From positions 2,976,001-3,040,000 of the forward strand of contig NZ_CP095412.1 of assembly GCF_023016265.1 (NCBI RefSeq): a stretch of DNA of 64,000 nucleotides, in the 5' to 3' direction. Source of the DNA: Blastococcus sp. PRF04-17. Lineage in GTDB: Bacteria > Actinomycetota > Actinomycetes > Mycobacteriales > Geodermatophilaceae. A program made the translations under genes and the position numbers. Every line of letters starts with the position of its first letter. Within the stretch, counting starts at the first letter, position 1. Below the pieces are notes generated by a model that worked only from the letters and a program-made list of their open reading frames with translations, had not been told where the DNA came from and ran no database searches. Positions 1 through 8,867 of the stretch are shown here, piece by piece.

Positions 1-1097
1 ACGTCGGCCGCCAGGGGCTCCGGGACGTCGAGAACGGGCTGCCCGTGGAGGAGGACACCCGCTGGCGGATCTTCTCGATGACCAAGCCGATCACCTCGGT
101 CGCGGCGATGATGCTCTACGAGGAGGGTGCCTTCGAGCTCTCCGACCCGATCTCGAAGTGGCTGCCCGAGTTCGCCGAGACCCGCGTCTACGTGGCCGGC
201 TCGGCGATGAAGCCGGTGACCGCTCCGCAGGTCGAGCCCATCCGCGTGCGGCACCTGCTCACCCACACCTCCGGCCTGACCTACGGCTTCCACCACGCCC
301 ACCCGGTCGACGCGATGTACCGGGCGATGGGGCACGAGTGGGGCACCCCGCCCGGTGCGGACTCCGCGGAGGTCTGCCGCCAGTGGGCCTCGGTGCCCCT
401 GGTCTTCCAGCCCGGTAGCGAGTGGAACTACGGCGTGTCCACCGACGTCCTCGGCCGGCTGGTCGAGGTGTGGTCCGGGCTGCCGCTCGACGCCTTCTTC
501 GAGCAGCGGATCTTCGGGCCCCTGGGCATGCGCAGCACCTCGTTCGGCCTGCGCCCGGACGACGACCCCGAGCCGCTGGCCAAGCTGTACGGCGCCACGC
601 CGAGGCCCTCGGGTGCCACCGGGTTTGCGTTCCTCGAGGCCTTCGACGCCGCCGCGCACAGCAAGCCGGCGTTCCTCTCCGGCGGCGGCGGACTCGTCTC
701 GACCGCCGGTGACTACCTGCGGTTCGCCGAGCTGCTGCGCCGGGGCGGCTCCTACGACGGCGGCCGGCTGCTGGGCTCGCGCACGATCGCGTTCATGACC
801 CGCAACCACCTGCCGGGCAACGCCGACCTGGAGACGTTCGGCCGGCCGCTGTTCGCCGAGACGCCGCTGCGCGGGGTGGGCTTCGGGCTGGGCTTCTCGA
901 TGGTGATCGACCCGACCCGGTACGGCGTGGTCTCCAGCGTCGGCGACTACAGCTGGGGCGGGGCGGCGTCGACGGCGTTCTACGTCGACCCGGTCGAGGA
1001 CCTCACCGTCAGCTTCTACACGCAGCTGCTGCCCTCGAGCACGCTGCCGATCCGCAACTACCTCCGGCAGCTGGTCAACCAGGCCCTGGTCGACTGA
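1..1097 (+). CDS. Serine beta-lactamase-like hydrolase/esterase (class C fold), 5' truncated
   Basis: Partial gene whose reading frame is open from nt 3, so the true start lies before the window. The protein belongs to the beta-lactamase/EstB/D-aminopeptidase family. The catalytic S-x-x-K is seen as S-M-T-K (Ser codon at nt 75), the second active-site element as W-N-Y-G-V-S (Tyr codon at nt 429), and the typical H-T-S-G-L-T-Y-G-F block lies between them. Members are usually esterases or peptidases acting on unidentified small esters or amides rather than true antibiotic lactamases. About 360 residues are visible, so only a short N-terminus is missing. It ends at a TGA and faces the convergent MaoC gene across a long inverted repeat. 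Confidence 0.85.
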   Translation, partial: VGRQGLRDVENGLPVEEDTRWRIFSMTKPITSVAAMMLYEEGAFELSDPISKWLPEFAETRVYVAGSAMKPVTAPQVEPIRVRHLLTHTSGLTYGFHHAHPVDAMYRAMGHEWGTPPGADSAEVCRQWASVPLVFQPGSEWNYGVSTDVLGRLVEVWSGLPLDAFFEQRIFGPLGMRSTSFGLRPDDDPEPLAKLYGATPRPSGATGFAFLEAFDAAAHSKPAFLSGGGGLVSTAGDYLRFAELLRRGGSYDGGRLLGSRTIAFMTRNHLPGNADLETFGRPLFAETPLRGVGFGLGFSMVIDPTRYGVVSSVGDYSWGGAASTAFYVDPVEDLTVSFYTQLLPSSTLPIRNYLRQLVNQALVD

Positions 1098-1108
1098 CGC
1101 GTCGCGCG

Positions 1109-1191
1109 ATGATCAGGTGACCTGACCGTCGCGCGTCCTCCCTCACGGTGCACGGTGAGGGAGGACGCGGCATGATCAGGTGACCTGATCA
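1109..1191. repeat. Composite inverted repeat, copy R1 (palindrome-hairpin-palindrome)
   Basis: The 17-bp palindrome GATCAGGTGACCTGATC occurs on both sides (the left copy has one mismatch) of a hairpin whose arms are GCGTCCTCCCTCAC and GTGAGGGAGGACGC. It lies between two convergent genes and probably ends transcription from both. Three further copies occur at 10591, 11786 and 38261. Confidence 0.85.
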
Positions 1192-1204
1192 TCGCCCGGG
1201 CCGG

Positions 1205-1666
1205 CTACAGGTAGCGCCGGTAGACGACGGACGCGACCATCGCCGGCTTCGTGCCGCCCTCGATCTCCATGGTCACGCCGAGGGTCATCTGGACGCCGCC
1301 CTCGAACGGGGTCGCCGACTCCAGCGTCGCGCCGGCGCGCACGCGCGCACCCACGGGCACCGGCGACGGGAAGCGCACCTTCTCCGTGCCGTAGTTGACG
1401 CCCATGCGGAAGCCGGTGATCTCGACGATCTGCGGGACCAGCGCCGGCAGCAGCGACAGCGTCAGGTAACCGTGTGCGATCGGACCGCCGAACGGGCTCT
1501 CCTTCGCGGCGCGCTCGGGGTCGACGTGGATCCACTGGTGGTCGCCGGTCGCCTCGGCGAACCGGTTCACCTGTTCCTGGGTGATCTCGACCCAGTCGCT
1601 GTGGCCGAGGTGCTGCCCGACCAGACCGCGCACGCCCTCGACGCCCTCGACCGTGGTTGCCGCCAT
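1205..1666 (-). CDS. MaoC family dehydratase (R-specific enoyl-CoA hydratase-like)
   Basis: 153-residue single hot-dog protein. The hydratase signature is clear: F-A-E-A-T-G-D-H-Q-W-I-H-V-D near residues 36-49, supplying the catalytic Asp/His pair, followed by the family G-P-I-A-H-G-Y-L-T-L-S-L-L-P stretch. Such enzymes hydrate trans-2-enoyl-CoA thioesters in fatty-acid or PHA-related metabolism; the actual substrate is unknown. The ATG at 1666 gives a normal-length protein; an open frame continues upstream but reads through the FolP2 gene on the other strand. The start diverges from folP2 with 71 bases between, which must hold both promoters. Confidence 0.85.
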   Translation of the reverse strand: MAATTVEGVEGVRGLVGQHLGHSDWVEITQEQVNRFAEATGDHQWIHVDPERAAKESPFGGPIAHGYLTLSLLPALVPQIVEITGFRMGVNYGTEKVRFPSPVPVGARVRAGATLESATPFEGGVQMTLGVTMEIEGGTKPAMVASVVYRRYL

Positions 1667-1737
1667 CTCCGCCGCTCCATCCCTCTCGACTACGTTGGCG
1701 AACTCCACCACACCGGCGGCGTCGAGGAGGCCACGGG

Positions 1738-2597
1738 TTGCTCCGGATCGGTGCCCTGGACGTGCCAGACGGCGCGTTCGTCCTGATGGCGATCGTGAAC
1801 CGGACACCCGACTCGTTCTACGACCGCGGCGCCACCTACGCCATGGCCGCGGCCCTGGAGCGGGTCGACCGGGTGGTGGCCGAGGGGGCGGACATGGTGG
1901 ACGTCGGAGGTGTGAAGGCCGCCCCCGGCGAGGAGGTGGACGCCGCCGAGGAGATCCGCCGGACCGTCGACCTGGTCGCCGCGATCCGCGCCGCCCACCC
2001 GCAGCTGCCCATCTCGATCGACACCTGGCGCGCCGAGGTGGCCACGGAGGCGCTCGCGGCGGCGCCGACGTCGTCAACGACGCGTGGGGCGGGGTCGACC
2101 CGGATCTCGCCGGGGTCGCCGCCGAGGCGGGCGCCGGCATCGTCTGCACGCACGCCGGCGGGCTGCCGCCGCGCACCCGTCCGCACCGGGTGCAGTACGA
2201 CGACGTCGTCGCTGACATCGTCACCCGGACGACGGTGCTCGCCGAGGCGGCCGTCGCGGCGGGCGTCGACCGCGAGCGGGTGATGGTCGACCCCGGGCAC
2301 GACTTCGGCAAGAACACGCGGCACTCGCTGGAGGCGACCCGGCGGCTGGGCGAGCTGGTCGGCACGGGGTGGCCGGTGCTGGTCGCCCTGTCGAACAAGG
2401 ACTTCGTCGGCGAGACCCTCGACGTCCCGCTCGAGGAGCGCCTCACCGGCACGCTCGCCACGACGGCGGTCAGCGCCTGGCTGGGCGCGCGGGTGTTCCG
2501 GGCCCACGACGTGGCGGCCACCCGTCAGACGCTCGACATGGTGGCCTCCATCCGGGGTGACCGCCCGCCCGCGCGCACCGTCCGCGGCCTGGCCTGA
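1738..2597 (+). pseudogene. folP2: Dihydropteroate synthase paralog FolP2, interrupted by a one-base frameshift
   Basis: The N-terminal part (M-A-I-V-N-R-T-P-D-S-F-Y-D, V-D-V-G-G-V-K-A-A-P-G-E) and the C-terminal part (G-A-D-V-V-N-D-A-W-G-G, M-V-D-P-G-H-D-F-G-K-N, final R-T-V-R-G-L-A) are in different frames. They join perfectly if one G is added at about 2059-2063. The repaired product would be 286 residues, normal for the family. The sequence resembles mycobacterial FolP2 (Rv1207 type), a paralog reported to lack dihydropteroate synthase activity, rather than FolP1. The TTG at 1738, 8-10 bases after GGAGG, is the best start. The stop overlaps the next gene's ATG by one base. Either a true pseudogene or a sequencing error. 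Confidence 0.75.
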
Positions 2598-3511
2598 TGG
2601 ACGTCGTCCAGGAGCTGCACGGCTGGTTCGACCGCGATCTGCCGCCGGTGCGCACCGTCGAGCCCGGCACCACGGTGCGGTTCCGGACCCTCGACTCCGG
2701 CTGGTTCCTCGAGCCCGACACCGGCGGGGACGTCGCCGACCGCCGGCGGGCGCCCGAGCACACCCCGGACGCCGGTCACGCGCTGGCCGGACCCGTCGAG
2801 GTGCGCGGTGCGCGTGCCGGTCAGGTGCTGGCGGTGCGCATCGACGACGTCGTCCCTGTGTCGTGGGGCACCACCTACGCGGGGCTGCGGGCCACCGCCT
2901 GGAACTCCCGGCTGGGCCTGACCGAGCCGGCCGTGCACCGCTGGACGATCGACGGCGCCACCGCTCGCAACCAGTTCGGCCACGAGGTGACCGTCCGCCC
3001 GTTCCTCGGCGTCATCGGCATGCCCCCGGCCGACCCGGGCCGGCACTCCACCGTCCCGCCGCGGTGGCACGGCGGGAACCTCGACTGCCGCGAACTGGTG
3101 GCCGGCAGCACGCTGTACCTGCCGATCCCGGTGGACGGCGCCCTGCTCAGCGTCGGCGACGCGCACGCCGCCCAGGGGGACGGCGAGGTGAGCGGCACCG
3201 CGATCGAGTGCGGCACCGAGCGCGCCGACCTCAGCCTCGACGTCCGCGACGGCCTGTTCGGCCGGCCGCTGGCCACCCCGGTCGCCGACACACCGGCCGG
3301 CTGGATCTGCCTGGGCATCGGCGACGACCTCGACGAGGCCGCCGCGGAGGCACTCGACGCGATGCTCGACCTGCTCGGCGCCCTGCACGGGGCGTCGCGC
3401 TCGGACGCGATGGCGCTGGCCAGCGTCGCCGTCGACCTACGGGTCACCCAGGTGGCCAACCAGGTGTTCGGCGTGCACGCGGTCCTCCCGCACGGCGCCG
3501 TCCGGTCCTAG
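2597..3511 (+). CDS. Acetamidase/formamidase family protein (FmdA/AmdA-like)
   Basis: 304-residue member of the acetamidase/formamidase family, which hydrolyses short-chain amides to the acid and ammonia in the cytoplasm. Family blocks are visible: G-G-N-L-D-C-R-E-L near residues 156-164, then L-Y-L-P-I-P-V-D-G-A-L-L-S-V-G-D-A-H-A and Q-G-D-G-E-V-S-G-T-A-I-E, which hold the metal-binding Asp/His and acidic residues. The ATG overlaps the folP2 stop, so the two are probably co-transcribed and coupled. No nitrogen-control or amide-transport gene is adjacent, so the physiological amide cannot be inferred. Confidence 0.85.
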   Translation: MDVVQELHGWFDRDLPPVRTVEPGTTVRFRTLDSGWFLEPDTGGDVADRRRAPEHTPDAGHALAGPVEVRGARAGQVLAVRIDDVVPVSWGTTYAGLRATAWNSRLGLTEPAVHRWTIDGATARNQFGHEVTVRPFLGVIGMPPADPGRHSTVPPRWHGGNLDCRELVAGSTLYLPIPVDGALLSVGDAHAAQGDGEVSGTAIECGTERADLSLDVRDGLFGRPLATPVADTPAGWICLGIGDDLDEAAAEALDAMLDLLGALHGASRSDAMALASVAVDLRVTQVANQVFGVHAVLPHGAVRS

Positions 3512-3549
3512 CCTTCGGCCCGTCAGGTCCACCTGGGCGAGGAGGCGAG

Positions 3550-3939
3550 ATGAGCGGTCGGGTCGTGCACTTCGAGATCCCCTACGACGACGGGGACCGG
3601 GCACGGGGCTTCTACGAGGGGATCTTCGGCTGGCAGCTGATGACCATGCCGGAGATGGGCGGGTACACGCTGGTGACGTCGGGACCGAGCGGCGACCGCG
3701 GGCCGACCGAGCCGGGCTACATCAACGGCGGCATGCTCAGCCGCGAGCAGGCCGCCACGCAGGGCCCGGTGATCGTGGTCGACGTGGACAGCATCGACGC
3801 CAAGCTGATCAAGATCGAGGAGACCGGCGGGAAGGTCGTCGTCGGCAAGACCGCGGTGGGCGACATGGGGTTCGCCGCCTACTTCTCCGACCCCGAGGGC
3901 AACGTGATGGGCCTCTGGGAGACCGCTCCCCAGCCCTGA
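3550..3939 (+). CDS. VOC family (glyoxalase/bleomycin-resistance fold) protein
   Basis: 129-residue protein with paired beta-alpha-beta modules: F-Y-E-G-I-F-G-W-Q-L near residues 21-30 and Y-F-S-D-P-E-G-N-V-M-G-L-W near 111-123, the usual vicinal-oxygen-chelate landmarks. The ATG at 3550 follows GAGGAGGCG. It lies 38 bases after the acetamidase and is followed by a hairpin, so it probably closes that transcription unit. VOC proteins are too diverse to assign a substrate from sequence alone. Confidence 0.8.
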   Translation: MSGRVVHFEIPYDDGDRARGFYEGIFGWQLMTMPEMGGYTLVTSGPSGDRGPTEPGYINGGMLSREQAATQGPVIVVDVDSIDAKLIKIEETGGKVVVGKTAVGDMGFAAYFSDPEGNVMGLWETAPQP

Positions 3940-3944
3940 CCCAC

Positions 3945-3996
3945 GCTTTCTGTACCGAAAGCTCCGGGGCGCGCTGGAGCTTTCGGTACAGAAAGC
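3945..3996. terminator. Long inverted repeat, CTTTCGGTACAGAAAG family
   Basis: Perfect 21-bp arms at 3945-3965 and 3976-3996, each itself nearly palindromic (GCTTTCTGTACCGAAAGC form). No U-tract follows. The same core recurs at 16787 and 42098, always just after a gene stop. Confidence 0.75.
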
Positions 3997-4017
3997 TGTG
4001 GTGGCTAGGTTGCGGGC

Positions 4018-4449
4018 ATGGCCGCCACCGGGTTCCACACCGCCGACGAGCTCAACGCGCTGCTCCCGGGCACGCTGCCGGGCCTGCTCGGGCTGAGCAT
4101 CACCGCGCACGAGCCCGGCCGGCTGGAGGCCGCCCTCGACGTCCGCCCGGAGCTGCTCGCCCCCAACGGCTACCTGCACGCCGCGACCGTGGTCGGCCTG
4201 GCCGACACCGCCTGCGGCCTGGCCACCCGCGCCCTCCTGCCCGAGGGCTCCTCCGGCTTCACCACGATCGAGCTCAAGTCGAACTTCCTCGGCACCGCCC
4301 GCGAGGGCCGGATCGAGGTGGTGGCCACCAACGCGCACGCCGGCCGGACGACCCAGGTCTGGGACGCCGTGGTGACCGTCTCCGGCAGCGGCAAGAAGAT
4401 CGCCCTGTTCCGCTGCACGCAGTCCGTCCTCTGGCCGCGCACCGGCTGA
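4018..4449 (+). CDS. PaaI family hot-dog thioesterase
   Basis: 143-residue acyl-CoA thioesterase of the PaaI/YdiI type. Landmarks are A-P-N-G-Y-L-H-A-A-T-V-V-G-L-A-D-T-A near residues 50-67 (hot-dog helix with the catalytic acidic residue) and the S-N-F-L-G-T-A strand. It is predicted to hydrolyse aromatic or medium-chain acyl-CoA. The ATG at 4018 is preceded by TAGGTT with six bases between, which predicts a leaderless transcript. The acyl-CoA ligase 90 bases downstream on the same strand makes a ligase/thioesterase pairing plausible but unproven. Confidence 0.85.
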   Translation: MAATGFHTADELNALLPGTLPGLLGLSITAHEPGRLEAALDVRPELLAPNGYLHAATVVGLADTACGLATRALLPEGSSGFTTIELKSNFLGTAREGRIEVVATNAHAGRTTQVWDAVVTVSGSGKKIALFRCTQSVLWPRTG

Positions 4450-4539
4450 GCCCGGCCAACTGGCGGGTAACCCCCGTGTGGCACAGGACACGCCAGGTGT
4501 GAGACTGAGGCCACAAGCGGACCTCAGAAGGAGTGCATC

Positions 4540-6138
4540 GTGGCACTGGCCAGCCCTTATCCCGACGTCGAGATCCCGAACGTCTCCGTTCCCGAGTTCG
4601 TGTTGGCCGCCGGTAAGGCCCGGCCGGACGCCCCGGCGCTGATCGACGGGCTCAAGGGTGACGTCATCACCCACGGTCAGCTCGCGGCCTACGTCGACCG
4701 GGTCGCGGCGAACCTGCACGCCCGCGGCCTGCGCAAGGGCGACGTCGTCGCCATGTTCGTGCCGAACACGCCCTGGTACCCGGTGATCTTCCACGGCATC
4801 GCCAAGGCCGGCATGGTGATGAGCCCGATCAACAGCCTCTACACCCCCGACGAGATCGCCTTCCAGCTGAAGGACTCCGGGGCGAAGATCCTGATCACCA
4901 TCAACCTGTTCATGGAGCGGGTCGAGCCGGCGATCGAGAAGGCGCCGGTCGACGAGGTCGTCGTCCTGGACTTCCGCGACGGCTACGCGAACCTGTTCGA
5001 CCTGCTCGGCGAGGACGCCCCGAGCGTCGACGTCGAGATCGACGCCGAGAACGACCTCGTCACGCTGCCCTACTCCAGCGGTACGACCGGCCTGCCCAAG
5101 GGCGTCATGCTGACCCACCGCAACCTGGTGGCCAACGTCGCCCAGTGCCGGCCGCTGATCAACCTCAAGGAGGACGAGCGGATCATCGCCGTCCTGCCGT
5201 TCTTCCACATCTACGGCCTCACGGTGCTGATGAACCAGGGCCTGGCATGGGGCGGCGCCGTCGTCACGCTGCCGCGGTTCGACCTCGAGGACTTCCTGCG
5301 CACCATCCAGGACCACAAGATCACCCGCGCGTTCGTCGCCCCGCCGATCCTGCTCGCGATGGCCAAGCACCCGGTGGTCGACCAGTACGACCTGTCCTCG
5401 CTCACCTCGATCCTCTCCGGCGCCGCGCCGCTCGACGAGCAGCTGGCCCACGCCGCCGAGGACCGGCTGCGCAAGGGCGCCGAGGACGGCGTCAAGGTCG
5501 GGCAGGGCTACGGCATGACCGAGCTCTCGCCCGTGTCGCACACGACGCCCGACCCCGGCTGCGAGCCGCCGGGGGCGCGCAGCGACGTGCCGAAGGGCTC
5601 GGTCGGCTACGCGGTGCCCAACACCGAGTGCCGGCTGATCAACCCGGAGACGGGTCAGGACGCCGCCGACGGCGAGCGGGGCGAGCTGTGGATCCGCGGC
5701 CCGCAGGTGATGAAGGGCTACCTCAACAACGAGGAGGCCACCCGCACCACGATCGACGCCGAGGGCTGGCTGCACACCGGCGACGTGGCGATCGTCGACG
5801 CCGAGGGCCGCTACACGGTCGTCGACCGCGTCAAGGAGCTGATCAAGTACAAGGGTTACCAGGTGGCGCCGGCCGAGCTCGAGGCCGTGCTCATCGGCCA
5901 CCCCGAGATCGCCGACGCCGCGGTGATCGGCGTCCCGGACAAGGAGAGCGGCGAGGAGCTGCCGAAGGCCTTCTGCGTCCGCGCGCCCGGCTCCGAGATC
6001 ACCGAGGAGGCGGTCATGGCGTACATGGCCGAGAAGGTGGCTCCGCACAAGAAGGTCCGCTTCGTCGAGTTCATCGACGCGGTGCCGAAGTCCGCCGCCG
6101 GCAAGATCCTGCGCAAGGACCTCAAGGCCCGCGCCTGA
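4540..6138 (+). CDS. Acyl-CoA synthetase, AMP-binding (4-coumarate-CoA ligase-like)
   Basis: 532-residue ANL-superfamily ligase that activates a carboxylic acid to acyl-AMP and then acyl-CoA. All core motifs are present: Y-S-S-G-T-T-G-L-P-K-G P-loop, Q-G-Y-G-M-T-E, the hinge V-D-R-V-K-E-L-I-K-Y-K-G-Y-Q and the C-terminal catalytic Lys in S-A-A-G-K-I-L-R-K-D-L. The motif spelling and length are closest to 4-coumarate/phenylpropanoid-type ligases, but the acid is unknown. GTG at 4540 follows AAGGAG at proper distance. A strong bidirectional hairpin follows the stop. Confidence 0.85.
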   Translation: MALASPYPDVEIPNVSVPEFVLAAGKARPDAPALIDGLKGDVITHGQLAAYVDRVAANLHARGLRKGDVVAMFVPNTPWYPVIFHGIAKAGMVMSPINSLYTPDEIAFQLKDSGAKILITINLFMERVEPAIEKAPVDEVVVLDFRDGYANLFDLLGEDAPSVDVEIDAENDLVTLPYSSGTTGLPKGVMLTHRNLVANVAQCRPLINLKEDERIIAVLPFFHIYGLTVLMNQGLAWGGAVVTLPRFDLEDFLRTIQDHKITRAFVAPPILLAMAKHPVVDQYDLSSLTSILSGAAPLDEQLAHAAEDRLRKGAEDGVKVGQGYGMTELSPVSHTTPDPGCEPPGARSDVPKGSVGYAVPNTECRLINPETGQDAADGERGELWIRGPQVMKGYLNNEEATRTTIDAEGWLHTGDVAIVDAEGRYTVVDRVKELIKYKGYQVAPAELEAVLIGHPEIADAAVIGVPDKESGEELPKAFCVRAPGSEITEEAVMAYMAEKVAPHKKVRFVEFIDAVPKSAAGKILRKDLKARA

Positions 6139-6142
6139 CACC

Positions 6143-6188
6143 GAGCGGAGTGGGAGGGACGCGGAATCCGCGCCCTCCCACTCCGCTC
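6143..6188. terminator. Bidirectional hairpin after the acyl-CoA ligase
   Basis: Perfect 16-bp arms GAGCGGAGTGGGAGGG and CCCTCCCACTCCGCTC around a short self-pairing loop, starting 5 bases after the ligase stop and facing a convergent gene. Confidence 0.75.
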
Positions 6189-6199
6189 GACGGAGCAGA

Positions 6200-6233
6200 C
6201 TGCCGGGGCTGCCCTCCGGAGCGACCCCGGCAG
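6200..6233. terminator. Hairpin before the convergent membrane-protein gene end
   Basis: Arms CTGCCGGGG and CCCCGGCAG, 16 bases apart, directly downstream of the minus-strand gene that ends at 6241. Confidence 0.55.
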
Positions 6234-6240
6234 CCGTCGG

Positions 6241-7088
6241 TCAGCCGGCCCGGGGCTCCTTGGGGGCCTGGCCGGCCGTCGTTCCGCCCGGCTGGGCGTC
6301 TGCTGCGGTGGTGCGGTCGGGCGGCAGCGGCGGCGTCCAGGGCGGCGGGGGCCCGCCCGGATAGGCCGCCGGAGCGACGTAGGACGACGTGTAGCTGGCC
6401 GGACGGCGGATCCCCGCCACCAGCAGCAGGACGGCGATCAGCGTGAAGACCACCCCGGCGCCCAGCAGGCCCCAGGCGATCCCGGACAGCGCCGGTACCT
6501 CCGCGCCGATGCGCGCGTTCACGGCCACTCCGGCGGAACCGTCCGCGTTCATGATCACCAGCAGCCACTCGCCGTCGGCGGCTTCCAGCTCACCGACTGC
6601 GCGCCGGTGCCGCTGCTCGACGCGACCCAGAAGTCCTGGTCCCCCGGCGCCGCCGAGGGCCGGTCACCCGGGAGGGTGGTCGTCCCGGAGGTGTCGAAAC
6701 CCAGGTCGTCGATGACCCCCCGCTCGACGCCGTCCAGGTAGGCGGTGCCGTCGGCCAGGCGGGCGATGCCGACGAACAGCTCACCGTCGCCGGTCGCCTC
6801 GATGCGGACATTGCCGAGCGCGGCCTCGAGCGGCACCCAGTCGGCGCCCGTGTCCAGGTCGACGCGCTCGCTGACCAACGCGTAGCCCTCGGTCGCGAAC
6901 GCCTCCCGGTCGGTGAACACGAAGCCGTCGTCCCGCTGCACCACGTCGGCCCAGAGGAGCACACCACCTCCGGCCAGCAACCCGAGGCCGGGCACGAGCA
7001 GCACGATGCCGAGGACCAGGGCGACGATGCGTCCGGCGCCCATCCGTGGTGGAACGGCCAGGACCGGTGGCTGCGGAGCGGCGGTCAT
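6241..7088 (-). pseudogene. Small secreted/membrane protein with two TM segments, one-base frameshift
   Basis: I do not recognise a named family. Start ATG at 7088 with GGAGG before it. The N-terminal half carries a membrane segment (I-V-A-L-V-L-G-I-V-L-L-V-P-G-L-G-L-L-A-G), then an extracytoplasmic beta-rich part (I-E-A-T-G-D-G-E-L-F-V-G-I-A). At about 6585 the frame breaks: adding one G after S-W gives E-A-A-D-G-E-W-L-L-V-I-M-N-A-D-G and leads to a second TM segment and a proline-rich tail ending at 6241. The repaired length is 282 residues. Such TM-beta-TM proteins are common in actinomycetes and of unknown function. Pseudogene or sequencing error. Confidence 0.65.
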
Positions 7089-7233
7089 GGGACACCTCCA
7101 GGGTGGCCGCCGGGTCGCGGAGCGCGCGGGGGCGTGCCGGCGGCCGTACGAGCGTGGCACCGCTGCCCCTGCCCGCCGGACGCTCGTTCCCGCCGATCGA
7201 CGCCCCCGGCGCGCCGCTGCCTAGGGTGACCCC

Positions 7234-8226
7234 ATGCGTGCGGTGACCTTCAGCGAGCCCGGCGGTCCCGACGTCCTGCGCTGGACGGAGGTGCCCGACC
7301 CCGTGTGCGGTCCGGGGGAGGTCGTCGTCGACGTCGCCGCGACCGCGGTCAACCGCGCCGACCTGCTGCAGCGGCAGGGCTTCTACCCCCCGCCGCCGGG
7401 CGCCAGCGACGTCCTCGGGCTGGAGTGCAGCGGCCTGGTGAGCGAGATCGGCGAAGGTGTGACCGGCTGGTCGGTGGGCGACGAGGTGTGCGCCCTGCTG
7501 GCGGGCGGCGGGTACGCCGAACGCGTCGCCGTCCCGGCGGGGCAGCTGCTGCCGAAGCCGGCGGGCGTGGAGCTCGCGACCGCCGCCGCCCTGCCGGAGG
7601 TGACCTGCACCGTCTGGTCGAACGTCTTCCTGCTCGCGGGGCTGCGCCGGGGCGAGAACTTCCTGGTGCACGGCGGCTCCAGCGGCATCGGCACGATGGC
7701 CATCCAGCTGGCCGCCCGGGCGGGCGCGCGCGTGTTCACGACCGCCGGGACGGCGGCCAAGCTCGCCGTCTGCCGCGAGCTCGGCGCCGACGTGGGCATC
7801 AACTACCGCGACGAGGACTTCGTCGAGCGGATCGCCGAGGAGACCGGCGGCGCCGGGGTCGACGTCGTCCTCGACAACATGGGCGCCAAGTACCTGGCCC
7901 GCAACGTCGACGCCCTCGCCGTCGGTGGCCGGCTGGTGTGCATCGGCATGCAGGGCGGCACGAAGGCCGAGCTCGACCTCGGCAAGCTGATGCGCAAGCG
8001 CGGCTCGGTGCACGCGACCACCCTGCGTTCCCGGCCGGCGACCGGTCCGGGCGGCAAGGCCGAGATCGTGGCGGCGGTGCGGCACGACGTGTGGCCCGAC
8101 GTGGAGCGGGGGGTCGTCCGGCCGATCGTCGACCGGCGGCTGCCGCTGTCGCGGGCCGCCGAGGCGCACGCCGTGGTCGAGGCGAGCGAGCACATCGGCA
8201 AGGTGCTGCTGCTGCCCGCCGACTGA
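7234..8226 (+). CDS. NAD(P)H-quinone oxidoreductase (zeta-crystallin/PIG3 type)
   Basis: 330-residue medium-chain dehydrogenase/reductase of the quinone-reductase branch, without zinc ligands. N-terminal GroES-like half with A-V-N-R-A-D-L-L-Q-R-Q-G; Rossmann half with H-G-G-S-S-G-I-G-T-M-A-I-Q-L-A near residues 149-163, binding NADPH. It is predicted to reduce quinones or enones. The ATG at 7234 has TAGGGT six bases upstream, so a leaderless message is expected. It is convergent with the anti-sigma gene, only 14 bases away. Confidence 0.88.
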   Translation: MRAVTFSEPGGPDVLRWTEVPDPVCGPGEVVVDVAATAVNRADLLQRQGFYPPPPGASDVLGLECSGLVSEIGEGVTGWSVGDEVCALLAGGGYAERVAVPAGQLLPKPAGVELATAAALPEVTCTVWSNVFLLAGLRRGENFLVHGGSSGIGTMAIQLAARAGARVFTTAGTAAKLAVCRELGADVGINYRDEDFVERIAEETGGAGVDVVLDNMGAKYLARNVDALAVGGRLVCIGMQGGTKAELDLGKLMRKRGSVHATTLRSRPATGPGGKAEIVAAVRHDVWPDVERGVVRPIVDRRLPLSRAAEAHAVVEASEHIGKVLLLPAD

Positions 8227-8240
8227 TCCGGCTGACGTCG

Positions 8241-8867
8241 TCAGAAGCGCAGGCGGGCCAGCTCCCGCCCGCCGTCCCCGAGCACGGCGACGCCGGCCAG
8301 GGCACCGGCGTCGACATCGGCCCAGCCGACCCATTCGCCGTCGCCGTCCGCCGACACCGGCCACTGCCCGGCCGGGTGCCGCCCACCGCTCTCGTCGACC
8401 GCGACCAGCTGGCACAGCTCGCCGGGCCGCATGCCGGCGACGGCGACGTGCAGTTCGACGCCGTCCTCGGCCGGGGTGGCGGTGATCCGCACCTCGACCG
8501 GCCCCTCGACCGCACTGACGGTCTGCTCGCCGGGTGCGCCGGCCCAGGTCGCGACGCCGGCGCCGACGCCGCCGAGGACGAGCACCGCCGCCGCCACCAG
8601 CCCCAGCGCACGACGGCGGTGCCGTCCGGTCGTGCCGGCCGCCGCCGACATGCGCTCGAACAGGTCGGCGGACGGCGCGACGGGCACGGGCCGCAGGTCG
8701 TCGGGGTCCACGCGGTCCAGCAGCGCCGGGAGCCCGCGCAGCTCGTCGAGCTCGGCGGCGCACTCCGGGCACTCGGCGAGGTGCCGGTCCAGCTGCCGGC
8801 GCTCGGCGGGGTCCAGCGCTCCCAGCAGGTAGGCACCCAGGCCGTCGGCGGGCACGGGGCAGGTCAT
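8241..8867 (-). CDS. Zinc-finger anti-sigma factor (RslA-like)
   Basis: 208-residue membrane protein with an N-terminal cytoplasmic zinc-finger anti-sigma domain (H-L-A-E-C-P-E-C near residues 28-35, HxxxCxxC), one TM helix (A-L-G-L-V-A-A-A-V-L-V-L-G-G-V) and a C-terminal extracytoplasmic domain. It is expected to hold the sigma factor encoded just upstream and release it on an extracytoplasmic, probably redox or envelope, signal. Its ATG overlaps the sigma stop by 4 bases (ATGA), indicating translational coupling. Organisation and size resemble mycobacterial RslA with SigL. Confidence 0.88.
   Translation of the reverse strand: MTCPVPADGLGAYLLGALDPAERRQLDRHLAECPECAAELDELRGLPALLDRVDPDDLRPVPVAPSADLFERMSAAAGTTGRHRRRALGLVAAAVLVLGGVGAGVATWAGAPGEQTVSAVEGPVEVRITATPAEDGVELHVAVAGMRPGELCQLVAVDESGGRHPAGQWPVSADGDGEWVGWADVDAGALAGVAVLGDGGRELARLRF

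Noticed and set aside
1109..1191. CRISPR or attachment-site interpretation of the palindromic repeats
   Set aside because: No regular spacers, cas genes, integrase or tRNA nearby; copies are scattered and symmetrical.
3523..6141. An 872-residue minus-strand frame covering three plus-strand genes
   Set aside because: His/Arg/Val-rich composition without any family motif; it is the antisense shadow of the VOC, thioesterase and ligase genes, whose domains are complete.
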